Below are positions 8,678 to 18,152 of a stretch of DNA of 64,000 nucleotides, one piece after another. Origin of the DNA: JACCVL01 sp963695375 (GTDB lineage: Bacteria > Actinomycetota > Actinomycetes > Propionibacteriales > Nocardioidaceae); contig OY968767.1 of NCBI GenBank assembly GCA_963695375.1, positions 1,674,001 to 1,738,000 of the forward strand, in the 5' to 3' direction. Under the pieces are notes generated by a model. That model searched no databases and had not been told where the DNA came from. It worked only from the letters and a program-made list of their open reading frames with translations. The position numbers were made by a program, and so were the translations under genes. Within the stretch, counting starts at the first letter, position 1; every line of letters starts with the position of its first letter.

Positions 8678-9775
8678 GTGGTCGGTCTGCTGCCCGACAG
8701 GGCTCGTGGTCGCCCCGCGCCTCTCGACGAGTCGCGCGGGCGGCCGTTGGCGCGTCCGGCCCGCTCGCAGGACGCGCAGTCCATGGCGTTGATCGGGCTG
8801 CTCTTCGTCACCTTCGGCGCGATGGTGCTCGCGGTGACCGAGGAGCAGTGGGTCCCGATCACCACCTTCGGCGTCCCGCTGCTGCTGGGCAGCCTGGTGC
8901 TGTCGCTGCGCCCCTTTCTCGTGCTGGTCGGTGTCCAGGTCGCCTGCGTCGCAGGCGTCCTCGGGGTCATCGGGATCACCCCGGTGCGGCTGGCCGTTGT
9001 CACCGTGCTCGCCCTGTCGGCGCTGATCATGGCGGTGGCGGTCGGCCGCAACCGGCTCGGCCTGACCGGCGAGTCGATGCTGATCGACCTCAGGGACCGG
9101 CTGCGCTCGCAGAGCGAGCTGCCCGACCTGCCGCCCGGGTGGAGCGCGCAGGCGGTGATGCGGTCGGCCGGCGGTGCGCAGTTCGCCGGCGACTTCATCG
9201 CCGCCGCCAAGACCCAGCACGGCGCCGCGCTCGAGGTGGTCGTCGTCGACGTGTCCGGCAAGGGACTGTCCGCCGGCACCCGCGCGCTGTTGCTGTCGGG
9301 CGCCTTCGGTGGCCTGCTCGGCGCGCTGCCGCCGGAGCGCTTCCTGCCGGCGGCCAACGACTACCTGCTGCGCCAGGAGTGGAGCGAGGGGTTCGCCACC
9401 GCGGCCCACCTGTCGCTCAGCCTGGTCAGTGGTGAGTTCGAGCTGCGCACCGCCGGTCATCCGCCGGGCGTGCAGCTGCACGCCGGGTCCGGCCGGTGGC
9501 AGGTGCTGACGTCGTCCGGACCAGCCCTCGGGTTGCTGGAGGACGCCGATTTCCTGGCCACGGTCGGACGGCTGCAGCCCGGGGACGCCCTGATGCTGTT
9601 CACCGACGGACTGGTCGAGACGCCGGAGCGGGACTACACCCTCGGCATCGACAAGCTGCTCGGCGAGGCGGAGCGGATGAGCCGGGACGGGTTCGAGGAC
9701 GGCGCCCGCCGGCTGCTCGAGCGGCTCGACTCCGCGGCCGACGACCGCGCGCTGGTCTTCTTGCACCGACGCTGA
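8678..9775 (+). CDS. Membrane-anchored PP2C/SpoIIE-type serine phosphatase
   Basis: 365 residues. Four hydrophobic helices (about 36-54, 60-78, 82-100, 103-122) anchor a cytoplasmic SpoIIE/RsbU-type catalytic domain (about 145-365). Metal-binding motifs are visible: GGAQFAGDFIAA, VVVVDVSGKGLSAGTRA, FATAAHLSL, RTAGHPPGVQL and LMLFTDGLVETPE. In related partner-switching systems such enzymes dephosphorylate anti-sigma-factor antagonists. No antagonist is next to it, but an RsbW-like ATPase fused to PAS lies 3.7 kb downstream. The thiolase gene follows by 12 nt, an unrelated function, so co-transcription need not mean a shared role. Confidence 0.88.
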   Translation: MVGLLPDRARGRPAPLDESRGRPLARPARSQDAQSMALIGLLFVTFGAMVLAVTEEQWVPITTFGVPLLLGSLVLSLRPFLVLVGVQVACVAGVLGVIGITPVRLAVVTVLALSALIMAVAVGRNRLGLTGESMLIDLRDRLRSQSELPDLPPGWSAQAVMRSAGGAQFAGDFIAAAKTQHGAALEVVVVDVSGKGLSAGTRALLLSGAFGGLLGALPPERFLPAANDYLLRQEWSEGFATAAHLSLSLVSGEFELRTAGHPPGVQLHAGSGRWQVLTSSGPALGLLEDADFLATVGRLQPGDALMLFTDGLVETPERDYTLGIDKLLGEAERMSRDGFEDGARRLLERLDSAADDRALVFLHRR

Positions 9776-9787
9776 GGAGCGACCGCC

Positions 9788-11002
<1,215 letters not shown>

Positions 11003-11003
11003 G

Positions 11004-11026
11004 ACCGGCCGGCTACCACGGCCGGT
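11004..11026 (+). terminator. Hairpin after the thiolase gene
   Basis: ACCGGCCG (11004-11011) pairs perfectly with CGGCCGGT (11019-11026) across a 7-nt loop, 2 nt after the thiolase stop. There is no U-tract, which is common for actinobacterial terminators. Confidence 0.45.
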
Positions 11027-11056
11027 GACCGCGACGCCCGACCCGTCGTCGATCAT

Positions 11057-13438
11057 GTGCGCGTGACCGACCCCGCTGTGGCTCCAGACCGCGCCGTCCT
11101 CGACGAGATCCAGCGCCGAGTGCTGTGGCTGTCCACCCGCATCGTGGACGCCGCGAACCGGGAGCGCGACACCGCCGACGGGGTGAAGGTGGGCGGTCAC
11201 CAGGCGTCCAGCGCCTCGCTGGTCACCGTGATGACCGCCTTGTGGTTCGCCTACCTCGAGGCCCCGGACCGGGTCGCGGTCAAGCCGCACGCCTCGCCGG
11301 TGTTCCACGCCATCCAGTACCTGCTCGGCAACCTCGACCGGTCCTACCTCACCCGGCTGCGGGCCCTCGGCGGGCTGCAGTCGTACCCGTCCCGGACCAA
11401 GGACCCCGACGAGGTGGACTTCTCCACCGGGTCGGTCGGCCTCGGCGCGGCCGCTCCGCTGTTCGCGGCCGCCACCCGGCGCTACGTCGACGCTCACTTC
11501 GGGTCCCGACCGCGGTCCCGGTTCATCGCCATCCTGGGTGACGCGGAGCTGGACGAGGGCAACGTCTGGGAGGCGGTGGCGGACCCCGCCACCGCAGGCC
11601 TCGGCGACGTCATGTGGCTGGTCGACTTCAACCGGCAGTCGTTGGACCGGGTCATCCCCGGCGTCCGGATCGCACAGTGGACCGGGCAGTTCGAGGCGGC
11701 GGGGTGGCACGTGGTCGAGGTCAAGTACGGCCGCCGGCTCGAGGCCGCGTATGCCCGGCCCGGCGGTGAGCAGCTGCGGGACTGGATCGACGCGATGCCG
11801 AACGAGCAGTACCAGTCGCTGTTCGGGCTGACCGGGACGGCACTGCGCGAGCGCTTCCTCGACGGTGCCCCCGGCGCCGTTGACGACCTCGTCGCCGGAG
11901 TCCCGGACGACGAGCTGGCGGCCCTGGTGACCGACCTCGGCGGGCACGACATCGACGCTCTGCTCGACGCCTACGCCCAGTGTGACGCGGTCACCGACCG
12001 GCCCAGCGTCGTGTTCGCCTACACCGTCAAGGGGTGGGGGCTGCCCATCGCCGGCAACCCGCGCAACCACTCCGCCCTGCTGTCCGGCGAGCAGATCGAC
12101 GCGCTGCGTACCGCGCACGGGCTCGACCCGTCGACCGAGTGGGAGCGGATCGACCCGGCCAGCCCGGCCGGGGTGTGGGTGAACAGCCGCCGGGAGGCAC
12201 TGGTCCGCCCGGCCCGGGAGCGCGGGCTCCCCGTCACCGTGCCCGAGCAGACCCGCCCCCGTGCCACCAAGCCGATCAGCACCCAGGAGGTCTTCGGCCG
12301 GGTGTTGGTCGACCTGGCCCGGGACCCCGACGTCGCGCCCTACCTGGTGACCACGGCACCCGACGTGGCCACCTCGACCAACCTCGCCGGCTTCATCAAC
12401 AAGCTCGGGGTCTTCGCGCCGGAGGAGCGACGGTCGTGGAACGAGGACCGGATGTTGCGGTGGGCGGAGGGGCCGGAGGGTCAGCACCTCGAGCTCGGCA
12501 TCTCGGAGATGAACCTGTTCCTGCTGCTCGGCCAGCTCGGGCTGTCCTGGGATCTGTCCGGCCAGCCGCTGCTGCCGGTGGGGACCGTCTACGACCCGTT
12601 CGTGCTGCGCGGCCTGGACGCGTTCCTCTACGGCACCTACTCGGGCTCCCGTTTCGTGGTGGCCGGTACCCCGTCCGGGGTCACCCTCGCTCCGGAGGGC
12701 GGAGCGCACCAGTCCACGATCACGGCCTCCGTGGGGCTGGAGCTGCCCGGTGTCACGTTCGTCGAGCCGGCGTACGCGCAACCGCTGGACTGGCTGTTGT
12801 GCGACGCGCTCGGTCGGATCGCGGCGGGGTCGACGGCCGCGACGACCGCGGCGCCGACCGAGGACGGCGCCTACTACTTCCGGCTCAGCACCCGCCCGGT
12901 GGACCAGGCGCCGTTCGAGGCCGCGCGGGCGCGGCTGGGGGACGCGGTGCTGCGCCGGCAGGTGCTCGCCGGTGCCTACCGCCTGGTCGACGCGCAGCAC
13001 CAGCGCCCGGAGCTGAGCGACCCGAGCGCGCCGGTGGTGCACCTGGCTGCGTCCGGGGCGGTGCTGCCGGAGACGCTCGTCGCGGCGGCGGAGCTGGCCG
13101 ACGAGGGGATCGCCGCGCACGTGGTCGACGTGACCTCGTTGGACCGGCTGTACTCGGCGTGGCAGCGCACGCTGCGGCAGGGAGTGCGCACGGCGACCGC
13201 GCCGAGCGTTCCCGGCGCCCTGCGCACGGCCTTCGACCGGCGGGCGCCGGTCGTCACCGTGCACGACGCCGGGTCGCACGCGATGGCCTGGCTGGGCTCG
13301 GCGCTCGGGGTGCCCTGCGTCCCGCTCGGGGTGGACTCGTTCGGGCAGTCGGGGTCCGTGCAGGATCTCTACGGCCTGCACGACCTGCTGCCGGGCAGCA
13401 TCGTCAACGGCGCGCTGGCCGCGCTGTCGCTGGCCTGA
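11057..13438 (+). CDS. Thiamine diphosphate enzyme, AceE/transketolase-like
   Basis: 793 residues. The layout is that of homodimeric pyruvate dehydrogenase E1 and transketolase. The N-terminal ThDP domain has GGHQASSAS (His48) and the cofactor motif GDAELDEG (161-168) followed about 24 residues later by VDFNRQSLD. The central pyrimidine domain has LGISEMNLFLLLGQLGLSWD, and the C-terminal transketolase domain ends with VPCVPLGVDSFGQSGSV. It is about 100 residues shorter than E. coli AceE. No E2 (lipoyl) or E3 gene is nearby, so an orphan or transketolase-like role is possible. It overlaps nothing. The GTG start lies 54 nt after the thiolase, beyond a hairpin. Confidence 0.8.
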   Translation: MRVTDPAVAPDRAVLDEIQRRVLWLSTRIVDAANRERDTADGVKVGGHQASSASLVTVMTALWFAYLEAPDRVAVKPHASPVFHAIQYLLGNLDRSYLTRLRALGGLQSYPSRTKDPDEVDFSTGSVGLGAAAPLFAAATRRYVDAHFGSRPRSRFIAILGDAELDEGNVWEAVADPATAGLGDVMWLVDFNRQSLDRVIPGVRIAQWTGQFEAAGWHVVEVKYGRRLEAAYARPGGEQLRDWIDAMPNEQYQSLFGLTGTALRERFLDGAPGAVDDLVAGVPDDELAALVTDLGGHDIDALLDAYAQCDAVTDRPSVVFAYTVKGWGLPIAGNPRNHSALLSGEQIDALRTAHGLDPSTEWERIDPASPAGVWVNSRREALVRPARERGLPVTVPEQTRPRATKPISTQEVFGRVLVDLARDPDVAPYLVTTAPDVATSTNLAGFINKLGVFAPEERRSWNEDRMLRWAEGPEGQHLELGISEMNLFLLLGQLGLSWDLSGQPLLPVGTVYDPFVLRGLDAFLYGTYSGSRFVVAGTPSGVTLAPEGGAHQSTITASVGLELPGVTFVEPAYAQPLDWLLCDALGRIAAGSTAATTAAPTEDGAYYFRLSTRPVDQAPFEAARARLGDAVLRRQVLAGAYRLVDAQHQRPELSDPSAPVVHLAASGAVLPETLVAAAELADEGIAAHVVDVTSLDRLYSAWQRTLRQGVRTATAPSVPGALRTAFDRRAPVVTVHDAGSHAMAWLGSALGVPCVPLGVDSFGQSGSVQDLYGLHDLLPGSIVNGALAALSLA

Positions 13439-13462
13439 TCCGGGGCCAGGTCAGGCGTCCGG

Positions 13463-14752
13463 TCAGTCGCCCAGCACGGGTTCGAGGGTCCCGACGAAGA
13501 TCGTCCGTCCCCCGGCGGCCTCGACGACCTCGAGGGTCAGCAGGACGTCCACCGTCTTGCCGCTCCGGCACCGAGCGGGCACCGTCACCGGGCTGCCGAT
13601 GATGTGTGCCTGCCCGGTGATCAGGTAGCGGGTGAAGCCCGCGATGTGCCGCTCCCGGAGCTCCTCGGGCACGATCGAGACGATGCGCTGGCCCACCAGC
13701 TCGGCACGGGTCCATCCGAGCAGCTCGGCCACCGCCGCACTGGCCGCCACGATCCGGTTGCTGTCGTCGGCCGCGATCACCGCCTGGTCCGACGCATCGA
13801 CCGCGGCCGTGTCCCAGTCCGGCGGCCGCTTCTGCGGGGCGTGCGGCTCGGCGTGGTGCTCGTTGAGGCCGGTCCACGGCGACGGCGACAGGCCGGTGCC
13901 CTGCCGGACGACCTCGTCGCAGAGCCAGTTCCGCAGCGCCACCACCTCGGGTTGGCTGGTCGGGGTGAGCAGCTTGCCGGCGGCGGCCAGGTCGAGAGCC
14001 CGGTTCAGCGTCGCGGGGAGCAGCGCGAAGCGCGGGACGACGTCCAGCGGGATCGCCACGGCGAGGTCGAGCGTGCGGCTGACGTCGTCGCTGGTGTCGT
14101 CGATCGCCCGGGCGGCCTGTTCGCCGAGGACGGCGAGCGCCTCGTTGACCGCGGCGATCTCGTCGATCTCCTGCTCCGCTGCCTGTGTGTCCGAGGCCAG
14201 ATGCACCCACAGTGACTCGCGGAGCAGTGCGGCCGCGTGCTGCTCCCAGGCCCTGAACAGCACCACCGGAACCCCGAGCAGCAGCACCTCGGTCGTGGCC
14301 CTCCGCAGCTCGATGCTCGCCCGCGTCGCGCCGTGCTCCTCGTTGTTCCGCTCCTGGCCCTGGCCGCCGACGGTGAACCACACCACCTTGCCGGTGTCGT
14401 CGACGATGCGGACGCCGAAGCTGTCGGCGAGCGCGGACACCAGCTCCAGCCCGCGTCCGGTGATGGCCGAGTGGTCGTGGGCGCGGGGTGCGGGGACGTG
14501 CGGGCTGTGGTCGGAGACCTCCACGCGCACCTCACCGCCGGAGACGGAGACGGTGAGACCGACGTCGGAGCGGGCGTGCACGATGGCGTTCGTCACCACC
14601 TCGCTGACCAGCAGTTGGGCGCTGTCGGCGACGTCGTCCGGGATGCCGCTGCCCATGAGCGTCTCGCTGACCAGCCGGCGGGCGAGTCCAGCGCTGGCCG
14701 GGTGTGCCGGGAGTCCCAGCACACGGTGCGCCAACACCCGTTCGTCGTCCAA
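13463..14752 (-). CDS. RsbW-like histidine-kinase-type ATPase fused to a PAS domain
   Basis: 429 residues in three parts. Residues about 5-130 form a GHKL ATPase of the anti-sigma/RsbW kind: the N-box LLVSEVVTNAIVHA, VSDHSP and the G-box GRGLELVSALADSFG. Residues about 135-300 are helix-rich with no family I recognise. Residues about 315-425 are a PAS domain (AVDASDQAVIAADDSNRIVAASAAVAELLGW...VGQRIVSIVP). No His phosphorylation box is seen, so it is not a classical sensor kinase. A sensory anti-sigma or regulatory kinase role is inferred. It is divergent from the SigG-like sigma gene with 184 nt between, and convergent with the AceE-like gene. Confidence 0.82.
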   Translation of the reverse strand: MDDERVLAHRVLGLPAHPASAGLARRLVSETLMGSGIPDDVADSAQLLVSEVVTNAIVHARSDVGLTVSVSGGEVRVEVSDHSPHVPAPRAHDHSAITGRGLELVSALADSFGVRIVDDTGKVVWFTVGGQGQERNNEEHGATRASIELRRATTEVLLLGVPVVLFRAWEQHAAALLRESLWVHLASDTQAAEQEIDEIAAVNEALAVLGEQAARAIDDTSDDVSRTLDLAVAIPLDVVPRFALLPATLNRALDLAAAGKLLTPTSQPEVVALRNWLCDEVVRQGTGLSPSPWTGLNEHHAEPHAPQKRPPDWDTAAVDASDQAVIAADDSNRIVAASAAVAELLGWTRAELVGQRIVSIVPEELRERHIAGFTRYLITGQAHIIGSPVTVPARCRSGKTVDVLLTLEVVEAAGGRTIFVGTLEPVLGD

Positions 14753-14936
14753 GACTCCCGCCTCACGTCTCGAGTGAGCAGTATCCCCGTGATGTCGCTG
14801 CTCATCAACGCGAAAGCGCGCGCCGGGCGCGTCGCCGAAGCAGGCGAAGGGTCGTCCGGCCCGCTGTCGGCTCCCTATGGTTGGCTGCAGACGTGTCGGG
14901 TCGACGACTCGCGGATGACCGAAGGGGAGGCGCCGG

Positions 14937-15944
14937 ATGGCCGGTGTGATGACGGACCGGGAAACCCCGGTCGCGGCGGTTCCCGGGCTGGAGAGCCGGT
15001 TGCATGAGCACCGGGCAGAGCTCGTGGGCTACTGCTATCGGATGCTCGCGTCGGCGTTCGACGCCGAGGACGCCGTGCAGGAGACGATCGAGCGCGCACT
15101 GCGCGGCCTGGACCGGTTCGAAGGACGCGCGGCGCTGCGCTCGTGGCTCTACCGGATCGCGACCAACGTCTGCCTGGACATGCTCAACGCGCGCAAGCGG
15201 CGGGCCCTACCGATGGACCTGTCGCCGTCGTCCTGGGAGCCGGTCGAGGCCGGTCTGGCGGCGCGACAGCCAGATCCGATGTGGGTCGAACCGATGCTCG
15301 ACGAGCACGTGCTGCGGCAGACCGGAGACCCCGCCGAGCTGGCAGTCGCGCGGGAGTCGATCCGGTTGGCGTTCGTGGCGGCGCTGCAGCAGCTGCCGCC
15401 CCGGCAGCGGGCCGTCCTCATCCTCCGCGACGTGCTGCGGATGCGGGCCGCCGAGGTGGCCGACCTGCTGGGCACGTCGGTCGCTTCGGTCACCAGCGCG
15501 TTGCAGCGAGCTCGGGCGACCATGTCGACCCGCGAGCAGGCGCCTGAACCCGGTCGGCAGCCGATGGACGCGGACGACGAGGACCTGTTGGCGCGCTACG
15601 TGGACGCCTTCGAGCGCTACGACATCGAAGCCTTCGTCGCACTGCTGCACGAGGACGCCACCCAGAGCATGCCGCCGTACGAGATGTGGCTGCGTGGGCG
15701 CGAGGATCTGGGCCGTTGGATGCTGGGACCCGGCAGTGGCTGCCGCGGCTCGCGGCTGGTGCCGGTGCGCGTGAACGGCCGGCCCGGGTTCGCGCAGTAC
15801 CGCGCCAGCGGTCCCGACGGCCGGCACGAGCCGTGGTCGCTGCACGTGGTCGACGTCGCGGGGGGCGCGGTCCAGGGCATCACCTACTTCCTCGACACCC
15901 GGTTGTTCGCTCGGCTGGGCCTGCCGCAGCATCCGGACGGGTGA
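14937..15944 (+). CDS. sigG: ECF sigma factor, SigG-like with C-terminal SnoaL-like domain
   Basis: 335 residues. Region 2 (ELVGYCYRMLASAFDAEDAVQETIERALRGLDRFEG...LRSWLYRIATNVCLD) lies at about 25-95. Region 4 (QLPPRQRAVLILRDVLRMRAAEVADLLGTSVASVTSALQRARATM) lies at about 150-200. After a linker, a SnoaL/NTF2-like domain (about 212-330: DEDLLARYVDAFERYDIEAFVALLHEDATQSMPP) replaces a separate anti-sigma factor, as in the TIGR02960/SigG family; that domain usually modulates activity in cis. The ATG at 14937 is preceded by GGGGAGG at good spacing. It is divergent from the ATPase-PAS gene. Confidence 0.9.
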   Translation: MAGVMTDRETPVAAVPGLESRLHEHRAELVGYCYRMLASAFDAEDAVQETIERALRGLDRFEGRAALRSWLYRIATNVCLDMLNARKRRALPMDLSPSSWEPVEAGLAARQPDPMWVEPMLDEHVLRQTGDPAELAVARESIRLAFVAALQQLPPRQRAVLILRDVLRMRAAEVADLLGTSVASVTSALQRARATMSTREQAPEPGRQPMDADDEDLLARYVDAFERYDIEAFVALLHEDATQSMPPYEMWLRGREDLGRWMLGPGSGCRGSRLVPVRVNGRPGFAQYRASGPDGRHEPWSLHVVDVAGGAVQGITYFLDTRLFARLGLPQHPDG

Positions 15945-15969
15945 GCTGAGCGCCGGGAGGCGTCGAAAC

Positions 15970-16695
15970 GTGGGCGCACGCATCGAGGAGCTCGCCTGGA
16001 GCGAGACGCCGATGGGGATCATCAGCCTGCGCCGCCGCTTCGAACCGGTGCTGCGCGTGGACGTCTACGAGGTGAAGCTCGGCGACGAGTTCCTGATGTC
16101 AAGCCTGTTCACCGTGGCCGAGATCGAGCTGGCCAGACTCGCCCTGGCGCGGGTCGCCCCGAAGCGGACCGCCGACTCGACGCTGCACGTCGCTGTCGGC
16201 GGGCTGGGGCTCGGCTACACCGCCCAGGCTGTTCTGGATCACCGCCAGGTCGGATCGCTGGTCGTCCTGGAAGCCGCCGGTGCGGTGATCGACTGGCACC
16301 GCCGCGGTCTGCTGCCGGACACCGCCGGGCTGGCAGCCGACCCGCGGACCCAGCTGGTGCGCGGGGACTTCTTCGCCCTGGCCGCCGGTGACGCCGGGTT
16401 GGACCCGGGCGAGCCGACCCGTCGGTTCGACGCCGTGCTGGTCGACATCGACCACACCCCCCGCCATGTCCTCGCCCCGAGCCACGCCGGCCTCTACACC
16501 GCCACCGGGCTGCGGCGGCTGGCCCGCCACCTGGTGCCCGGTGGCGTCTTCGGGCTCTGGTCCGACGATCCGCCGGACGCCGACTTCGAGGACGCGCTGG
16601 CCGAGGTGTTCGCCGATGCGCGGTCACACGTGGTGAGCTTCCCCAACCCGTTCACCGGTGCCGAGTCGGCCAACACCGTCTACGTGGCCTCGTGA
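15970..16695 (+). CDS. Spermidine synthase-like Rossmann-fold protein
   Basis: 241 residues of the spermidine/spermine synthase superfamily. There is a small N-terminal beta segment (TPMGIISLRRRFEPVLRVDVYEVKLGDEFLMSSLF). The nucleotide-binding loop VAVGGLGLGYTAQAVLD follows at about 74-90, with acidic LVVLEAAGAVIDW and later VLVDIDHTPRHVL. The canonical GGGDG loop and aminopropyl-transfer Asp context of true spermidine synthases are not clear, so it may be a methyltransferase-like relative. The 3' end overlaps the DMSP-lyase-like cupin gene by 4 nt (GTGA), so the two should be translated together. The GTG start is 25 nt after sigG. Confidence 0.7.
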   Translation: MGARIEELAWSETPMGIISLRRRFEPVLRVDVYEVKLGDEFLMSSLFTVAEIELARLALARVAPKRTADSTLHVAVGGLGLGYTAQAVLDHRQVGSLVVLEAAGAVIDWHRRGLLPDTAGLAADPRTQLVRGDFFALAAGDAGLDPGEPTRRFDAVLVDIDHTPRHVLAPSHAGLYTATGLRRLARHLVPGGVFGLWSDDPPDADFEDALAEVFADARSHVVSFPNPFTGAESANTVYVAS

Positions 16696-17333
16696 GCCGG
16701 ACGTCGCAGGCCGAGACGATCGCGTCCGCGCAGGCGCTGGTCACCTGGATGACGGCCCGGCTGCGCGCAGCCGGGCTCGACGAGCAGGGCGCGCTGCTGA
16801 CCGCGACCGCGCCGACGCTGCGGGAGTCGGCGCCCCCGGCCCGCGTGGCGCCACCGGCCGTGCGGTGCCTGCCCACCGCCCTCGGTCTCGTCACCGCGGC
16901 GGGAGTCAGCGATCTGGTCGGCCCGCTGGAATCGCTGGCGCAGCGTGCCACGTGGACCAGGACCGCCGGCTACGTCGAGGAGCCGCCGTACCCGGACTTC
17001 CCGGATCGCTATGCGGAGACGACGCTGCTCGGACCCGCCGCGAACCTCCCGGTCGCGGTCGAGGCGGGCGGTGCGGTCGCAGTGGGGCTGCTGCTGCTCG
17101 CACCGGGGACGCACTACCCTCCGCACGCGCACCCGGCCGACGAGGTCTACGTCCCGCTCACCATCGGCGACTGGCTGGACCCGCGCAGCGGCGGCTACCG
17201 TCGCCGGGCGGTCGGCCGGGCGCTGCACCACCGGCCGTGGCAGCCGCACGGCATGTGCGCCGGGCTGGTCCCGCTGCTGGCGGTCTACCTGTGGACCGGC
17301 TCGGTGGACGTGCCGTCCCGCTTCTGCCCGTGA
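16692..17333 (+). CDS. DMSP lyase-like cupin (DddQ/DddL-type)
   Basis: 213 residues: a helical N-terminal part (1-120) and a C-terminal cupin. The core motif at 142-153 is Tyr142-Pro-Pro-His145-x-His147-Pro-Ala-x-Glu151-x-Tyr153. A second motif, HHRPWQPHGM, provides His186. This matches the pattern of DddQ/DddL/DddW/DddK dimethylsulfoniopropionate lyases: metal ligands His/Glu/His, with Tyr of the E-x-Y as catalytic base. Those enzymes cleave DMSP to dimethyl sulfide and acrylate. DMSP itself is unproven as substrate here. The 4-nt overlap with the spermidine-synthase-like gene indicates a coupled pair. No acrylate or DMSP-uptake genes adjoin. Confidence 0.68.
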   Translation: MSRTSQAETIASAQALVTWMTARLRAAGLDEQGALLTATAPTLRESAPPARVAPPAVRCLPTALGLVTAAGVSDLVGPLESLAQRATWTRTAGYVEEPPYPDFPDRYAETTLLGPAANLPVAVEAGGAVAVGLLLLAPGTHYPPHAHPADEVYVPLTIGDWLDPRSGGYRRRAVGRALHHRPWQPHGMCAGLVPLLAVYLWTGSVDVPSRFCP

Positions 17334-17392
17334 CGCGAGGTGCTTGCGATCGTCCGAGGGCAGGGCCATGCTGATCGGGTAGGTGGGGAAAC

Positions 17393-18133
17393 GTGGTCGG
17401 ACATCAGCAGGTCGGCGCGGTCGGCGGCGAGGCGACGCTCGCGCGCGAGGTCGTCGCCTCCAAGGGCTTCTCCACCCCCGCCGTCATGTTCGCCGTCCTC
17501 GCCTCGGTGGTCGGTGCGGTCGTCACCGCGGAGCTCGGAACCGGTCAGGTCGGCCGGTTGACCGGAGCCGCGATCGGACCGATCGTGACCGCGACGTTCA
17601 CCACCTGGTGGAGCGGTGGGCGGGGGCCGGTGCAGCTCGCGGTGATCTGTGCGCTCAGCGCGCTGGCGCTGTTCATCACGGTGTCCGGCTTCTTCGTCGC
17701 GGACACCGTCGCCGACGAGCCGGTGCTTGGTGACGGAGGCAGCGGCAGCCTCGTTCCCTGGAGCTCCGGGTCCGTGACCGGTGGCGCACCCGCGGCGCCG
17801 GGGGCCACCGAGACCATCGAGACGAGCGGCACCGACCGGGAGGGCGGAGCCGACCTGGCCGTCACGGCGATCTCGGCCGAGGCGGGTGTCGACATCACCG
17901 TCACCAACGTCGCGGGCGCGGAGTCCGGCGGCTTCGAGATCACGATGAACGGGCTTCCGGTGCAGAGCGGCACCGCGTTGCCCGTGGGCGGATCCGTCGG
18001 GGTGACGGCTCCCTGTCCCGACCCGCCCGCCGCCGAGCTGACGGTCGAGGTCCGGCTGCTGGACACCGAGCTGGTCGACCCGGACCTGTCCAACAACGTC
18101 AGCGTTCCGGAGGGCGCCTGCCCCTTGCTCTGA
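17393..18133 (+). CDS. Membrane protein with C-terminal CARDB-like domain
   Basis: 246 residues. Hydrophobic helices lie at about 30-47, 55-75 and 83-104, followed by a Gly/Ser/Thr-rich linker (105-145). The extracytoplasmic domain (about 150-245) has the beta-sandwich pattern of CARDB/APHP adhesion-type domains (ADLAVTAIS...VDITVTNVAG...LVDPDLSNNVSVP). Two cysteines (SVGVTAPCPDPP and EGACPLL) may form a disulfide. I do not recognise a named family and assign no function. The stop lies inside a strong hairpin that probably terminates transcription. The GTG start at 17393 has only a weak purine-rich stretch (GTGGGGAAA) upstream. Confidence 0.65.
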   Translation: MVGHQQVGAVGGEATLAREVVASKGFSTPAVMFAVLASVVGAVVTAELGTGQVGRLTGAAIGPIVTATFTTWWSGGRGPVQLAVICALSALALFITVSGFFVADTVADEPVLGDGGSGSLVPWSSGSVTGGAPAAPGATETIETSGTDREGGADLAVTAISAEAGVDITVTNVAGAESGGFEITMNGLPVQSGTALPVGGSVGVTAPCPDPPAAELTVEVRLLDTELVDPDLSNNVSVPEGACPLL

Positions 18134-18143
18134 CAGGCGCCCT
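18111..18143 (+). terminator. Bidirectional terminator hairpin
   Basis: AGGGCGCCTG (18111-18120) pairs perfectly with CAGGCGCCCT (18134-18143) around a 13-nt loop that contains the stop of the CARDB-like gene. It lies between convergent genes, so it can serve both strands. No U-tract. Confidence 0.6.
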
Positions 18144-18152
18144 ACCGTCCGG

